Source: an uncultured Lachnospiraceae bacterium (lineage in GTDB: Bacteria > Bacillota > Clostridia > Lachnospirales > Lachnospiraceae). From it: a DNA stretch of 64,000 nt. This document shows positions 1 through 8,291 of this stretch, piece by piece. The stretch covers positions 124,001 through 188,000 of the forward strand of contig UQLY01000003.1 in the NCBI GenBank assembly GCA_900542015.1, written 5' to 3'. Under the pieces are notes generated by a model. It was not told the origin of the DNA. It saw only the letters and a program-made list of their open reading frames with translations, and made no database searches. Each line of letters opens with the position of its first letter. The stretch's first letter is position 1. The position numbers and the translations under genes were made by a program.

Positions 1-62
1 TTTATGATTGCCTGAAAATCATCTAAAGTGTATTGTCTCTGTTTTTCATCCGTCTTATTCAT
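1..62 (-). CDS. N-terminal fragment of a protein, possibly MazG-type NTP pyrophosphohydrolase (partial)
   Basis: Only the first 20 codons lie in the window; the gene runs off the left edge. The frame begins MNKTDEKQ and continues with a YTLDDFQAII stretch. An AAAGG ribosome binding site sits about 12 bases before the ATG, and the gene starts 40 bases after the stop of the phosphohexomutase, so the two are probably one operon. The YTxDDxxxII opening resembles the start of MazG nucleotide pyrophosphohydrolases, but with so few residues this is a guess. The reality of the gene is more secure than its name. Confidence 0.35.
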   Translation of the reverse strand, partial: MNKTDEKQRQYTLDDFQAII

Positions 63-101
63 TGACTGCAGCGCCTTTTATCCGATTGATCTGTTTTTTG
101 C

Positions 102-1835
102 TTACATCATGCCGCCTATCATGGCAAGGACTTCTTCGCCCAGCGCGGCGGATTTTTCATTTGCGTCCTCCAAAGAGGTTCCTTTGACGCCGTAGTAGAA
201 TTTAACCTTCGGCTCCGTACCGGAAGGACGCACGCAAAGCCATGCGTCGTCTGTCAGATCATAATAAAGTACGTTGGAGGTGGGAAGTCCCGTAGGTTTT
301 TCCTCTCCGGTCTTAAGATCCCTGATCACGCCCGTCTTGTAATCTCTTGCGGATACGACTTCATAAGCGCCAAATTTCACCGGCGTATTTTCCCGGAGGG
401 TATTCAAAATTTCCTGGATTTTCGCAAGCCCTTCGATGCCTTTTAAGGTAATGGATTTGATATCGTCCTTGTAATAGCCGTATTTTTCATACAGATCGAT
501 CATCGCATCCCAAAGGGTCTTGCCCTGGGTCTTATAATAAGCCGCAGCCTCGCAAAGCGCCATGGTCGCCACGATGGCGTCCTTGTCCCTTGCATGAGTA
601 CCGATGAGGCAGCCGTAGCTTTCTTCAAAGCCGAAAAGATAAGTCCCTTTGCCCTTCTGCTCAAAGCCGAGGATCTGCTGTCCGATATATTTGAATCCGG
701 TCAGTACCTCAATCAGTTCCACGCCGTATGCCTTTGCAATGGCGTCCGCCATGTTGGTCGTAACGATCGTCTTGATCAGCGCGCCGTCCTCCGGAAGCCC
801 TTTCGTCGCTTTTCTCTGTCCGATCTCATAATCGGCAAGAAGGCAGCCGGACATATTTCCGGTTAAGGAAATATATTCTCCTGTCTTTGCATCCTTCACA
901 TAAACGCCCAGTCTGTCCGCATCGGGGTCGGTGGCGAGCACCAGATCCGCATCCACTTCCTTCGCAAGCTTCAGTCCCAGTTCAAAAGCTTCAGCCGCTT
1001 CGGGATTCGGGTAGGAAACGGTGGGAAATTCTCCGTCCGGAAGTTCCTGCTCGGGTACGACATAGACGTTTTCAAAGCCCAGTTCTTTCATAACGCGCCT
1101 TGCCGGGATATTTCCGGTTCCGTGTAACGGAGAATATACAATCTTAATATCCTTCTGCGCCGCAGCAATCGCGTCCCAATGGATAACCTGGCTCTTTAAT
1201 TCCTCAATATAAGGATCGTCGATATTGGCGCCGATGGTCTCGTAGAGTCCGTCAGCCTTTGCAGCTTCCTTGTCCATGGTTTTCACGGTATTGTAATCGG
1301 TAATCGCCGCTACCTCCGCCATAATGCCTCCGTCGTGGGGCGGCGTGATCTGCGCGCCGTCTTCCCAGTAAACCTTATATCCGTTGTATTCCGGCGGATT
1401 GTGGCTTGCCGTAATATTGATTCCGGCAATACATCCCAGCCTGCGGACCGCATAAGATAATTCGGGAGTCGGACGAAGGGATTCAAAGACATAAGCTTTT
1501 ATCCCGTTTGCCGCAAGGCAAAGTGCCGCTTCATCGGCAAATTCCGGGCTCATGCGCCTGGAATCAAAGGCAATCGCAACGCCCTTTGCGGCGCCGCCCT
1601 GTTTTAAAATATAATTGGCAAGTCCCTGTGTGGCTTTCCGGACCGTATAGATATTCATACGATTTGTCCCGGCTCCGATCACGCCGCGCAGCCCCGCCGT
1701 ACCAAATTCCAGTTCCCGGTAAAAACGATCCTCGATTTCCTTTTCATTTCCCGCAAGCGCTTTTAATTCCGCCTTGGTATTTTCGTCAAAATAGGGGTTT
1801 GATAACCAGCTTTCATACGCTTCCCTGTAACTCAT
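102..1835 (-). CDS. phospho-sugar mutase (phosphoglucomutase/phosphomannomutase family)
   Basis: Interconverts hexose 1- and 6-phosphates in the cytoplasm, feeding glycogen, UDP-glucose and cell-surface sugar synthesis. All four hallmarks of the alpha-D-phosphohexomutase superfamily are present in 577 residues: the phosphoserine loop TASHNPPEYNG (catalytic Ser144), the metal loop DPDADRLGV (Asp303, 305, 307), the sugar-binding loop GFEESYG (402-408) and the C-terminal phosphate-binding loop RPSGTEPKVKF. Length and motif spacing match the PgcA/PGM2-like group of Firmicutes, which prefers glucose phosphate, although substrate cannot be read from the sequence. A GGAGG-type site lies just before the ATG. 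The following gene in the same direction starts 40 bases after the stop. Confidence 0.93.
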   Translation of the reverse strand: MSYREAYESWLSNPYFDENTKAELKALAGNEKEIEDRFYRELEFGTAGLRGVIGAGTNRMNIYTVRKATQGLANYILKQGGAAKGVAIAFDSRRMSPEFADEAALCLAANGIKAYVFESLRPTPELSYAVRRLGCIAGINITASHNPPEYNGYKVYWEDGAQITPPHDGGIMAEVAAITDYNTVKTMDKEAAKADGLYETIGANIDDPYIEELKSQVIHWDAIAAAQKDIKIVYSPLHGTGNIPARRVMKELGFENVYVVPEQELPDGEFPTVSYPNPEAAEAFELGLKLAKEVDADLVLATDPDADRLGVYVKDAKTGEYISLTGNMSGCLLADYEIGQRKATKGLPEDGALIKTIVTTNMADAIAKAYGVELIEVLTGFKYIGQQILGFEQKGKGTYLFGFEESYGCLIGTHARDKDAIVATMALCEAAAYYKTQGKTLWDAMIDLYEKYGYYKDDIKSITLKGIEGLAKIQEILNTLRENTPVKFGAYEVVSARDYKTGVIRDLKTGEEKPTGLPTSNVLYYDLTDDAWLCVRPSGTEPKVKFYYGVKGTSLEDANEKSAALGEEVLAMIGGMM

Positions 1836-1952
1836 GATTGTCCTCCTTGTACTGTTTCATTCCTTTACTGCTGCAATATTTAATTTTTTATATTTAAATC
1901 ACGGCTTTTGCCGTATATTTAACGATATTTGCCGAGGTTCCCCCGCCTTCTC

Positions 1953-3233
1953 CTACTGCTGTAAAAGCTCCGAGAAGGAATAGGTCACATCTTTCTGACT
2001 GTCGTCAATCTGCAAAGTATAGCTCCTGGTCTGGTATCCGTCCCGCCGCAGCGATACGATATAAGTGCCCGCCTTCTTTTCAAAATTCACAGGAACGATG
2101 CCCACATAGCTTCCGTCCAGATACAGTTCCGCTCCTTGGGGCGCGTCGATATATACCCGATATCCCGATGTCGCTGCCGTAGCCGCGGAATTGGAGCTGA
2201 CGGTCTCCTCTTCCTCCTCTTCGTCTCCATCGGATTCTTTCAGGGTAATATTCAGGTTAGCAAGGGTCTCCCCTACCTTGACATACTGTATCTGCGTGCT
2301 GTAGCCTTCCGCTTTGACCCGGATCTGGTGTATCCCGCAATCCAGTTCGACTTCCTGACTGTAATCGGTCAGCTCGCCGTCAATGTACAACTCCGCGTCC
2401 GCGGGCGTAATCGTAAATATGATTTTTCCGGTTTTTTTGATTTTTTCGGTCTGCAGTTCGGAAACATCCACCTGGGTCTCTTCATCCCGTTTTACGGAAA
2501 TTTCCTTGCTGCCCGCAACGCCGTCTTTGCTGATATAGAGCGTATAATCGCCCTCGGGAACGACTAAGAGCATCTCTTCATTTACCCGCGTAATCACAGC
2601 CTGTCCGATCTCTACCCAGCCGCCCACAAAGGACTCATGACCGGATAACCTCACATAGCCGTGACCTGTTTCCACGGCAATACTGTATACCTCATGATCC
2701 GCCGCCACGATTTTCAGAGTGTCCGCCGGATTGATCTCTTCCAGCAGGATCTGTTCGCCGCCGGATAAGACCGATACGTTTTCATGAAGCTGATACTGGC
2801 TGCCTCCGAAATTCATCGTATAAGCCGCTCTGTTGATATCAAAAGAAGAAATCCCTTCATAAGTCGTTACCTGATCCAACAGCTGCACCGATTTGGCAAG
2901 CTTTTCATCCTTGATAAAGGTCACTCTGACCATATCGCCCTCGGCTAACTGCCCTGCCACGAGCTCGTCTCCGAAACGGTTTTTTATGCCGGTGGCGCCG
3001 TTGTATTCCAGCGTGTACGTCCTGCCCAGCACCAGATTATACAGCCGTATCCGCTTTTCCTCCTCATCGACGGACATTACGACCGCTTCATCCATGGAAT
3101 CGGCAAGTTTTTCCTGATATGTATTTTGTACCAATGCCTCCTCCGCCTCCGGCTGGGACTGTTCTTTTCCGCAGCCGGCAAAAAAACAGCATACCAATAC
3201 CAGAAAGAGAAGGGATCTTATTCGCTTTTTCAT
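1953..3233 (-). CDS. PEGA-domain lipoprotein
   Basis: Predicted surface lipoprotein of 426 residues. The longest frame begins at 3269, but the ATG at 3233 has an AAGAGG site eight bases upstream and starts directly with a basic stretch, a hydrophobic segment and the lipobox FFAGC, so I chose it. After about 240 residues of beta-rich sequence with no recognised domain, two PEGA repeats follow, near residues 268-332 and 357-426, each with the typical ELYxDG turn and a closing GYxT strand. They are joined by an acidic, Ser/Ala-rich linker. PEGA domains are carried by surface proteins thought to bind envelope components; the exact role here is unknown. It lies between the phosphohexomutase and a CotS-like gene with no obvious functional link. 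Confidence 0.8.
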   Translation of the reverse strand: MKKRIRSLLFLVLVCCFFAGCGKEQSQPEAEEALVQNTYQEKLADSMDEAVVMSVDEEEKRIRLYNLVLGRTYTLEYNGATGIKNRFGDELVAGQLAEGDMVRVTFIKDEKLAKSVQLLDQVTTYEGISSFDINRAAYTMNFGGSQYQLHENVSVLSGGEQILLEEINPADTLKIVAADHEVYSIAVETGHGYVRLSGHESFVGGWVEIGQAVITRVNEEMLLVVPEGDYTLYISKDGVAGSKEISVKRDEETQVDVSELQTEKIKKTGKIIFTITPADAELYIDGELTDYSQEVELDCGIHQIRVKAEGYSTQIQYVKVGETLANLNITLKESDGDEEEEEETVSSNSAATAATSGYRVYIDAPQGAELYLDGSYVGIVPVNFEKKAGTYIVSLRRDGYQTRSYTLQIDDSQKDVTYSFSELLQQ

Positions 3234-3283
3234 TCTCGTACCTCTTAAATCCAATTTAAAGTATAACATGGATTCTCCGATTC

Positions 3284-4306
3284 CTAAAGTAATTCCTTGG
3301 AAAGCCTCTCCAAAAAATCCATCCGCGCATGTTCTATCTGCACCAGCGCGTTTAATTTTTCCAACTGCCTCCTGGGCGGCAGAGATTTTCTTTTATTGAG
3401 ATATGCGTTGGCAATTTTCCAAAATCTTTCGGGATATAACAGCCTTGCGTACAGATATCTTTTTTCGTCGCCGCTTAAAGGTCTGTTTTTCATATATTCT
3501 TCCAAAATGGAAAACCCGAGAGTATAGGACCAGTTGTTTTTCTCCAAAATTTTCCTCAGAAACAGATATAAATCCCGTATCTGAATATCCATGCAGCACT
3601 TTTCAAAATGCGTCGCCGCAATCCCCCGGCAAGTCGCCAGCAAAATGTTATGCTGGTTACACTCTCCATGGCAATACATTCCTTTTTCCATTACCGCCGC
3701 CGACAGCCGTTTCAGACAATCTTCGTCCAGAAACCCTTCGGCATCCTTTGCGTTTTGCTCAAAATAATTGTATTCCTTTAAAAAGGAAAGTTCAAACTCT
3801 CCTTTTTTGGATTGCTTGCGGATAAAAGAGCGCACCCGGTTCAACTCCGCGTCTCTCTTGGAAAAATCCCGGATCAGCATTTCCTTATCCGATACGATTT
3901 CGGATAACTCATCCTCCTCCGCAGATGTCCCCAGCGCTTCCCCAAACTCCATAATCTGATGGAGTCTGGCAATTTCCCCTACAATATAGCGGCATTCTTT
4001 TTCATCGCTTACATTACATTCGCTGCCTTCTACATATTTTTTTACAATATAATTTTTTCCGTCGGAATCCGTCACATACAATAATCCTTCTTTATTGGGA
4101 ATCAGATTATCGACCTTACAAAAACCGGATGCCTCCACCCGGTTGCAAACCTCTCTGCACAATAAAAGCCGTTCCGTCCTCCCCGTATATTCCGACAGGC
4201 TGATGATCCCCTTGTCCGTATCGACGATCATGACGCCTCTGCCTTTTTTTGCAGTATTTACAGTAAAATCATATTGATCAAGCACAGCTACCGCTCTATC
4301 GTTCAT
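3284..4306 (-). CDS. CotS-family spore coat kinase-like protein
   Basis: 340 residues with the fold of aminoglycoside/homoserine-type kinases as found in CotS spore coat proteins: an N-terminal lobe with IVKKYVEG, a YxYFEQNAKD-like helix near 180, the catalytic-loop equivalent YCHGECNQHNILL (211-223), and a C-terminal helical part with the family's ...LYPERFWKIANAY stretch. In active relatives the loop reads HGD; here residue 215 is Glu, and no clear DFG/DFE metal motif follows, so the protein may be a pseudokinase with a structural role in the coat. A hairpin and a promoter resembling mother-cell sigma elements lie in the 80 bases upstream. The neighbour upstream is the CCA-adding enzyme. 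Confidence 0.75.
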   Translation of the reverse strand: MNDRAVAVLDQYDFTVNTAKKGRGVMIVDTDKGIISLSEYTGRTERLLLCREVCNRVEASGFCKVDNLIPNKEGLLYVTDSDGKNYIVKKYVEGSECNVSDEKECRYIVGEIARLHQIMEFGEALGTSAEEDELSEIVSDKEMLIRDFSKRDAELNRVRSFIRKQSKKGEFELSFLKEYNYFEQNAKDAEGFLDEDCLKRLSAAVMEKGMYCHGECNQHNILLATCRGIAATHFEKCCMDIQIRDLYLFLRKILEKNNWSYTLGFSILEEYMKNRPLSGDEKRYLYARLLYPERFWKIANAYLNKRKSLPPRRQLEKLNALVQIEHARMDFLERLSKELL

Positions 4307-4336
4307 GCCTCATTTCCCCCTTAGATAGGTCATACC

Positions 4337-4367
4337 TATCTTATGAAAACAAAGCACCAGATATACC
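4337..4367 (-). promoter_or_regulatory. possible sigma-E/sigma-K type promoter of the CotS-like gene
   Basis: Read on the minus strand, GGTATAT (complement of 4361-4367) is followed after a usual gap by CATAAGATA (complement of 4337-4345). The second element fits CATAnnnTA of mother-cell sporulation sigma factors, and spore coat genes are typical members of that regulon. An inverted repeat, AGATAGGT-cat-ACCTATCT (4323-4341), overlaps the downstream side and could mark an operator or mRNA hairpin. Short degenerate consensus; tentative. Confidence 0.3.
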
Positions 4368-4386
4368 AATCGCGGCATTCCTAATT

Positions 4387-5736
4387 TCATTTTTTAACCG
4401 CTGTCTCATCAAGATATTTCAGATAATATTCGTGAAGTTTTTCCTTTTGATTGTTTTTGGGATCTTCCAATACGGTTTCCAGAAGTCTTGCCAGCATTTC
4501 GCCGATTTCCTTCCCCGGCTTCATGCCCCAGGCGATCAGATCTCCTCCCTTTACCGCAAGGGTCCTTAAACTGACGCACTCCTGATCCGCCAGAATTTCT
4601 TCATACAACGCCGTTACCGCGTCCAGCCTTTGCTGTTTTTCTTCTTTTTTATAATCGCTTTGGGCGTCCAGGTCCGCCTGTTGTACCTTCAAAAGCAGGG
4701 GAAAAACCTCTTCCCCGATTCGGTTTACCGCCCTGCGGACGTATTTCTTACCCGGTTCCACGCGATAATCATGATAAAGCACCAGGGCGCTTACCAGATG
4801 AATGGTATCATTATCAAATTTGAGCCTTCTCAATATTTTTTTACAAAGCGCCTCGGACTGTACCGCATGTCCGTGAAAATGATCGATGCCTTTCTCGTCC
4901 GTCGTTTTGCACAACGCCTTTCCGAAATCATGGAACAACATGGCGAGCCTCAGATTCTTGTCGGCTTCTATCGCCATCATTGCGTGAATGGTATGCTCCC
5001 CCACCGTATATTTGTGATGGGGATTGTGCTGAGTCGTCTCCATAATCGCGTCAAATTCCGGCATAAAGACCTTCGTAATGCCCAATTCATACAAATCCCT
5101 CATTTTTTCGGGATGCAAAGATTTTACCAGCTTGATTAACTCCACCTGAATGCGCTCCGCGCTGATATGAGTCAGGTTCCCTGCAAGGGCGCCGATCGCC
5201 TGTTTCGTGCCTTCCTCTATTTCATAGCCGAGCTGCGCCGAAAATCTTACCGCGCGCATAATCCGCAGCGCGTCTTCTTCAAACCGCTCCGCCGGATTGC
5301 CTACCGCCCGGAGAATCTTTCGATCCAGATCCTCCAGCCCGTGAAACTCATCCACAAGCCCGACTCTGTCGTTGTAGGCAAGGGCATTGATCGTAAAATC
5401 CCTGCGGCGCAGGTCCTCCCTGAGGCTTCCCGTGAAAATCACTTCCTTCGGGTGCCTGGAGTCTTCATATTCTCCGTCGATCCGATAGGTCGTTACCTCG
5501 TATCCTACGCGGTTTAGCATAACCGTTACCGTGCCGTGGGCAATGCCCGTGTCAATGGTCCGCCGAAACAGCGCCTTGACCTGTTCCGGCTTTGCCGATG
5601 TGGTAATATCCCAATCGTCCGGCGTGCGCCCAAGCAGGGAATCCCTGATGCAGCCTCCTACGGCATATGCCTCAAAGCCCGCGTTTTCTATTATATCAAT
5701 GATTTTCCTGACATCTTCGGGAAGTGTTATTTTCAT
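4387..5736 (-). CDS. cca: CCA tRNA nucleotidyltransferase
   Basis: Adds or repairs the 3' CCA end of tRNAs. The class II nucleotidyltransferase head is clear: GGCIRDSLLG near residues 27-36, the metal-binding DDWD (40-43), and the basic RRDFTINALAY motif, followed by the neck segment RIMRAVRF. A C-terminal HD phosphohydrolase domain with HNPHHKYTVGEH and HDFGK is attached, as in many clostridial CCA enzymes (449 residues, normal for this type). A promoter with TTGCAT and TATACT spaced by 18 bases lies 90 bases upstream, with a GATATCCC/GGGATATC hairpin in the leader. Confidence 0.93.
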   Translation of the reverse strand: MKITLPEDVRKIIDIIENAGFEAYAVGGCIRDSLLGRTPDDWDITTSAKPEQVKALFRRTIDTGIAHGTVTVMLNRVGYEVTTYRIDGEYEDSRHPKEVIFTGSLREDLRRRDFTINALAYNDRVGLVDEFHGLEDLDRKILRAVGNPAERFEEDALRIMRAVRFSAQLGYEIEEGTKQAIGALAGNLTHISAERIQVELIKLVKSLHPEKMRDLYELGITKVFMPEFDAIMETTQHNPHHKYTVGEHTIHAMMAIEADKNLRLAMLFHDFGKALCKTTDEKGIDHFHGHAVQSEALCKKILRRLKFDNDTIHLVSALVLYHDYRVEPGKKYVRRAVNRIGEEVFPLLLKVQQADLDAQSDYKKEEKQQRLDAVTALYEEILADQECVSLRTLAVKGGDLIAWGMKPGKEIGEMLARLLETVLEDPKNNQKEKLHEYYLKYLDETAVKK

Positions 5737-5823
5737 GGTATGATTCTTTCTTTTTGATTTTGTCCGGATATCCCGGAATATTTTGGGATATCACAAATAT
5801 ATGTTAATCGTAGATTTGGCTAT

Positions 5824-5853
5824 AGTATAGCATAGGAATAATTGCTCATGCAA
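5824..5853 (-). promoter_or_regulatory. promoter of cca
   Basis: On the minus strand TTGCAT (complement of 5848-5853) and TATACT (complement of 5824-5829) are 18 bases apart, a good vegetative promoter. An 8-bp inverted repeat GATATCCC/GGGATATC at 5767-5792 lies in the transcript leader before the start codon, without a U-run, so it is not a terminator. Confidence 0.5.
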
Positions 5854-5896
5854 TTTTGAAATGAATTTACCGAATATTTACCAACAAATACAGGCG

Positions 5897-6040
5897 TTAG
5901 GTATTTGTTGCTGCTGATTTTTCACTAACTGTTTCTGCCTCCTTCGGCGTTATTTTTCCCTTTTCTTCAATAAATTTTATTAACTTCTCTAACTTACAAA
6001 AATCGCTTGTTTTAAAACTTCGTTCAATATTAAATCCCTT
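5897..6040 (-). pseudogene. fragment of a winged-helix/HTH protein
   Basis: Directly after, and in the same frame as, the stop codon of the 228-aa membrane protein is an open stretch of about 47 codons without its own start. It contains KLEKLIKFIEEKGKITPKEA and a following SxKSAAT segment. This looks like the first helices of a small winged-helix DNA-binding domain (the usual continuation would be a recognition helix with T-V-R-R-Y-L), but it stops instead. I read it as a gene remnant at the distal end of the RHS-associated array. The rest of 5737-6040 holds only the cca promoter and leader. Confidence 0.35.
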
Positions 6041-6727
6041 TTATCGCATAAAAATCTCCACTTCCATTTTTCTGGCTCCTGCTCCATGAAGATAATAGAC
6101 CATTCCCTTTCCCTTTTGCCAAATGATTTTACGATACTCTTTCGTCCCGCTGGTATAACTATTGTATAAATAGTAAATATGAGTATCTCCAATTACTTCG
6201 ACATAAGAATACCAACCGTTTTCATCTTCAATCCTGTCGATTTCTTCATTACAATTTACTAGCAAACATTCTTCTTCCAGAAAAGATTGTTCATCCTTTT
6301 GTATCACTTCTATAACCGCTTGATCCGTCTCTTCGGTATATCCTCCTGTTTGATTATATTCATATAACGGTCTAAGATAAATCTTATCTTCTGTTACATA
6401 ATAATAACCCAAGTAGCTTCTCCCCATGCCGATTTTATCTATAGGATCTTCGACTTCCGGCTGCTCCAATTCAATACGATATAATGTGCCGTTTTCAAAT
6501 TCCTCTAATTTTTCAATATTTAAGTTTAATTCATATACTTTTTCTTCTCCCTCCAAATTGTTAATTTGTACATCACAAATTACTTGCGTCCGGTTATTTT
6601 CAAAAAAGAAGTCATTTTCTTGCCTCTCATCTAATGCCTTATTTTGAAATCCTTTAAAAATTAAAGTCATCATTGCGCCAAATAAAATTAAAAATACAAC
6701 TGCTAATGCCCTTTTTAATCCATTCAT
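6041..6727 (-). CDS. membrane-anchored protein, array family C (copy 1)
   Basis: 228 residues: one N-terminal membrane segment (about 5-25) and a long extracytoplasmic part. I do not recognise the family. It is a clear paralogue of the next gene upstream: both share NGTLYRIELEQP / QGTLFKLELEQP, then M-G-x-x-YLGYYYVTEDxIYLRPL, ENGWYSYVE, and a C-terminal block with GMVYYLHGAG-x-R-x-MEVE. The start has an AGGAAG site. It is the last intact gene of the train that follows the RHS gene. A structural or immunity role is possible only by position. The tandem pair implies a recent local duplication. Confidence 0.7.
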   Translation of the reverse strand: MNGLKRALAVVFLILFGAMMTLIFKGFQNKALDERQENDFFFENNRTQVICDVQINNLEGEEKVYELNLNIEKLEEFENGTLYRIELEQPEVEDPIDKIGMGRSYLGYYYVTEDKIYLRPLYEYNQTGGYTEETDQAVIEVIQKDEQSFLEEECLLVNCNEEIDRIEDENGWYSYVEVIGDTHIYYLYNSYTSGTKEYRKIIWQKGKGMVYYLHGAGARKMEVEIFMR

Positions 6728-6768
6728 ATTGTTCTTCTTCCTATCCGTCTTTTATACAGTTAATGACT

Positions 6769-7455
6769 TCAATTCTGCACCTTCCTGTAGAGCTCAACCT
6801 CCATCAGTCGGCTGCCTGCTCCGTGAAGATAATAGACCATACCCGCACCCTTTTGCCAGACAATTTTACAATACTCGGTTGTCCCACCATTACGGCTACT
6901 GTATAAATAAAAAATCCGTCTGTCTCCAACTGCCTCAACATACGAATACCATCCGTTTTCATCCGGTTTATCGCTGGTCTCCTCCTCACTGCAAACAATA
7001 TAGCACTCCTGTTTAAACTTCTCTTCATTCTCTAATATCTCTTCAACGATCCTATGATCTTTTTCATCCGTATACCCTTCCATATCTCCTAACGGTCTTA
7101 AATAAATTGCATCTTCCGTAACATAATAATATCCCAGATATCTTGATCCCATCCGCATTTCATCCAATTCATCTTCCACAGGCGGCTGTTCCAGTTCTAA
7201 TTTAAAAAGAGTTCCTTGTTCTAACTCTTGAATCATTGTTATATCCAAAATAATATCCTGCTTTATTTCTCTGGAGCTAAGGGGATAGATCACCCCGTCA
7301 TATTTTATCTGCATTTCATCTTTGTCAAAAAAATATTTATTGTCTGCACTTTCCTTTTCTCTCCCTGTAAAAAGAAACAGTAACACCAAAATTACTCCAC
7401 ATATCATTAAAATAAGAAAAATACACAGCTTGTTTTTTATATTGTTTTTAATCAT
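6769..7455 (-). CDS. membrane-anchored protein, array family C (copy 2)
   Basis: Tandem paralogue of the preceding entry, also 228 residues when started at 7455. That ATG has GAGG eight bases upstream and places the hydrophobic anchor at residues 8-28; the longer frame from 7509 has no ribosome binding site and runs into the neighbour's stop codon. The conserved core is YLGYYYVTEDAIYLRPLGD, ENGWYSYVEAVGD, and the C-terminal YYLHGAGSRLMEVELY. No catalytic signature or cysteine pattern stands out. The protein should be exported and membrane-tethered. Function unknown; it shares the operon-like arrangement with its neighbours (41 bases to copy 1). Confidence 0.7.
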   Translation of the reverse strand: MIKNNIKNKLCIFLILMICGVILVLLFLFTGREKESADNKYFFDKDEMQIKYDGVIYPLSSREIKQDIILDITMIQELEQGTLFKLELEQPPVEDELDEMRMGSRYLGYYYVTEDAIYLRPLGDMEGYTDEKDHRIVEEILENEEKFKQECYIVCSEEETSDKPDENGWYSYVEAVGDRRIFYLYSSRNGGTTEYCKIVWQKGAGMVYYLHGAGSRLMEVELYRKVQN

Positions 7456-7501
7456 CCTGCAATCCTCATTTGTTTTATGATTCTTTTTGTCTGATAATAT
7501 A

Positions 7502-8029
7502 TCAATCATTCAGCCAAGTGGGAGAGTATATATCATCTGCATATTTTAAAAGTATGATATTTTGACCATCACTTAATTTGATATCATAAAATCCATTTGT
7601 TTTATTATTTAATATATACATTTCGCCCATGGCTGTCATATCAACATCCTGGCACATCAATGGAATGGTAATACTAAAAATTTCCTTATATGACTCATCT
7701 TCATGTAACAATATTGCAAGATTATCCCCATGTGCTCCAGAATGAAGTGGGGATCCTATATATACTATCTTATCAACAAGACCATCTTCATTTAAATCAA
7801 CATCATAATATTTTATATATATCATTTTACTATTTGTTATTGTTTTTACATCCTTGATATCCTGCTTATAGTATTCTAAAATATCCGGATTCTCGAGACC
7901 GTCTTTCATCTCTAAGACAATATTTTGATTTCCCGACCGTACCCTGATGATAATCATGACTATTACTAATAACAAAAAAACCATCATCACTAATAACTTA
8001 TTTATCATTGACTTTTTATTGGACTTCAT
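7502..8029 (-). CDS. membrane-anchored protein with D-x-N-x-D-G loop, array family B (copy 1)
   Basis: 175 residues: basic N-terminus, a single membrane anchor (about 10-28), then an outside domain. Its centre has DVDLNEDGLVDKIVY, the spacing of an EF-hand/FG-GAP type calcium loop as seen in secreted repeat proteins, followed by a conserved SPLHSGAHGD. It is a paralogue of the 179-aa protein at 17404-17943; the signal region, the MKDGLENP block and the loop are nearly identical, and the similarity continues about 100 bases upstream of the start codon. The gene thus moved as part of a duplicated block. Function unknown; an RHS-associated immunity or accessory role is inferred from position. 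Confidence 0.72.
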   Translation of the reverse strand: MKSNKKSMINKLLVMMVFLLLVIVMIIIRVRSGNQNIVLEMKDGLENPDILEYYKQDIKDVKTITNSKMIYIKYYDVDLNEDGLVDKIVYIGSPLHSGAHGDNLAILLHEDESYKEIFSITIPLMCQDVDMTAMGEMYILNNKTNGFYDIKLSDGQNIILLKYADDIYSPTWLND

Positions 8030-8074
8030 TTAAATCATATCCCCTTTTGCTATCACGTTTACTACTATAGATCA

Positions 8075-8135
8075 GTTATCAGTTATATTTAACGCCTTCA
8101 CAATTTCATTGTATTGATAACCGAAAATGGCGAAA
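8075..8135 (-). pseudogene. decayed 3' end of an array family A lipoprotein gene
   Basis: The minus strand encodes YQYNEIVKALNITDN and a stop. The intact lipoprotein gene at 17986 ends YHYDEIVKAVKYN and stop, and in both places the sequence continues into the same leader and then a family B gene. This shows that a two-gene block was copied and that here only the tail of the first gene survived. The remaining 8136-8291 stretch shows no gene. Confidence 0.55.
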
Positions 8136-8291
8136 AATCAGGGAACATAATCAGTCTGGCTTTCTAATATTTGTGCTCAATGTAATAGCTACACCTGTTC
8201 TAGTTTGTCATATATCATTCCATAACACAGCATTTTTCGAGTATAGAAAGCCTTTTAATCACCTTGTAACGCCTTGTAATTGCCTTTTACT

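Noticed and set aside
1895..1930. Terminator between the PEGA lipoprotein and the phosphohexomutase
   Set aside because: TACGGC-AAAA-GCCGTG forms a hairpin with A/T extension, but no T-run follows on the minus strand.
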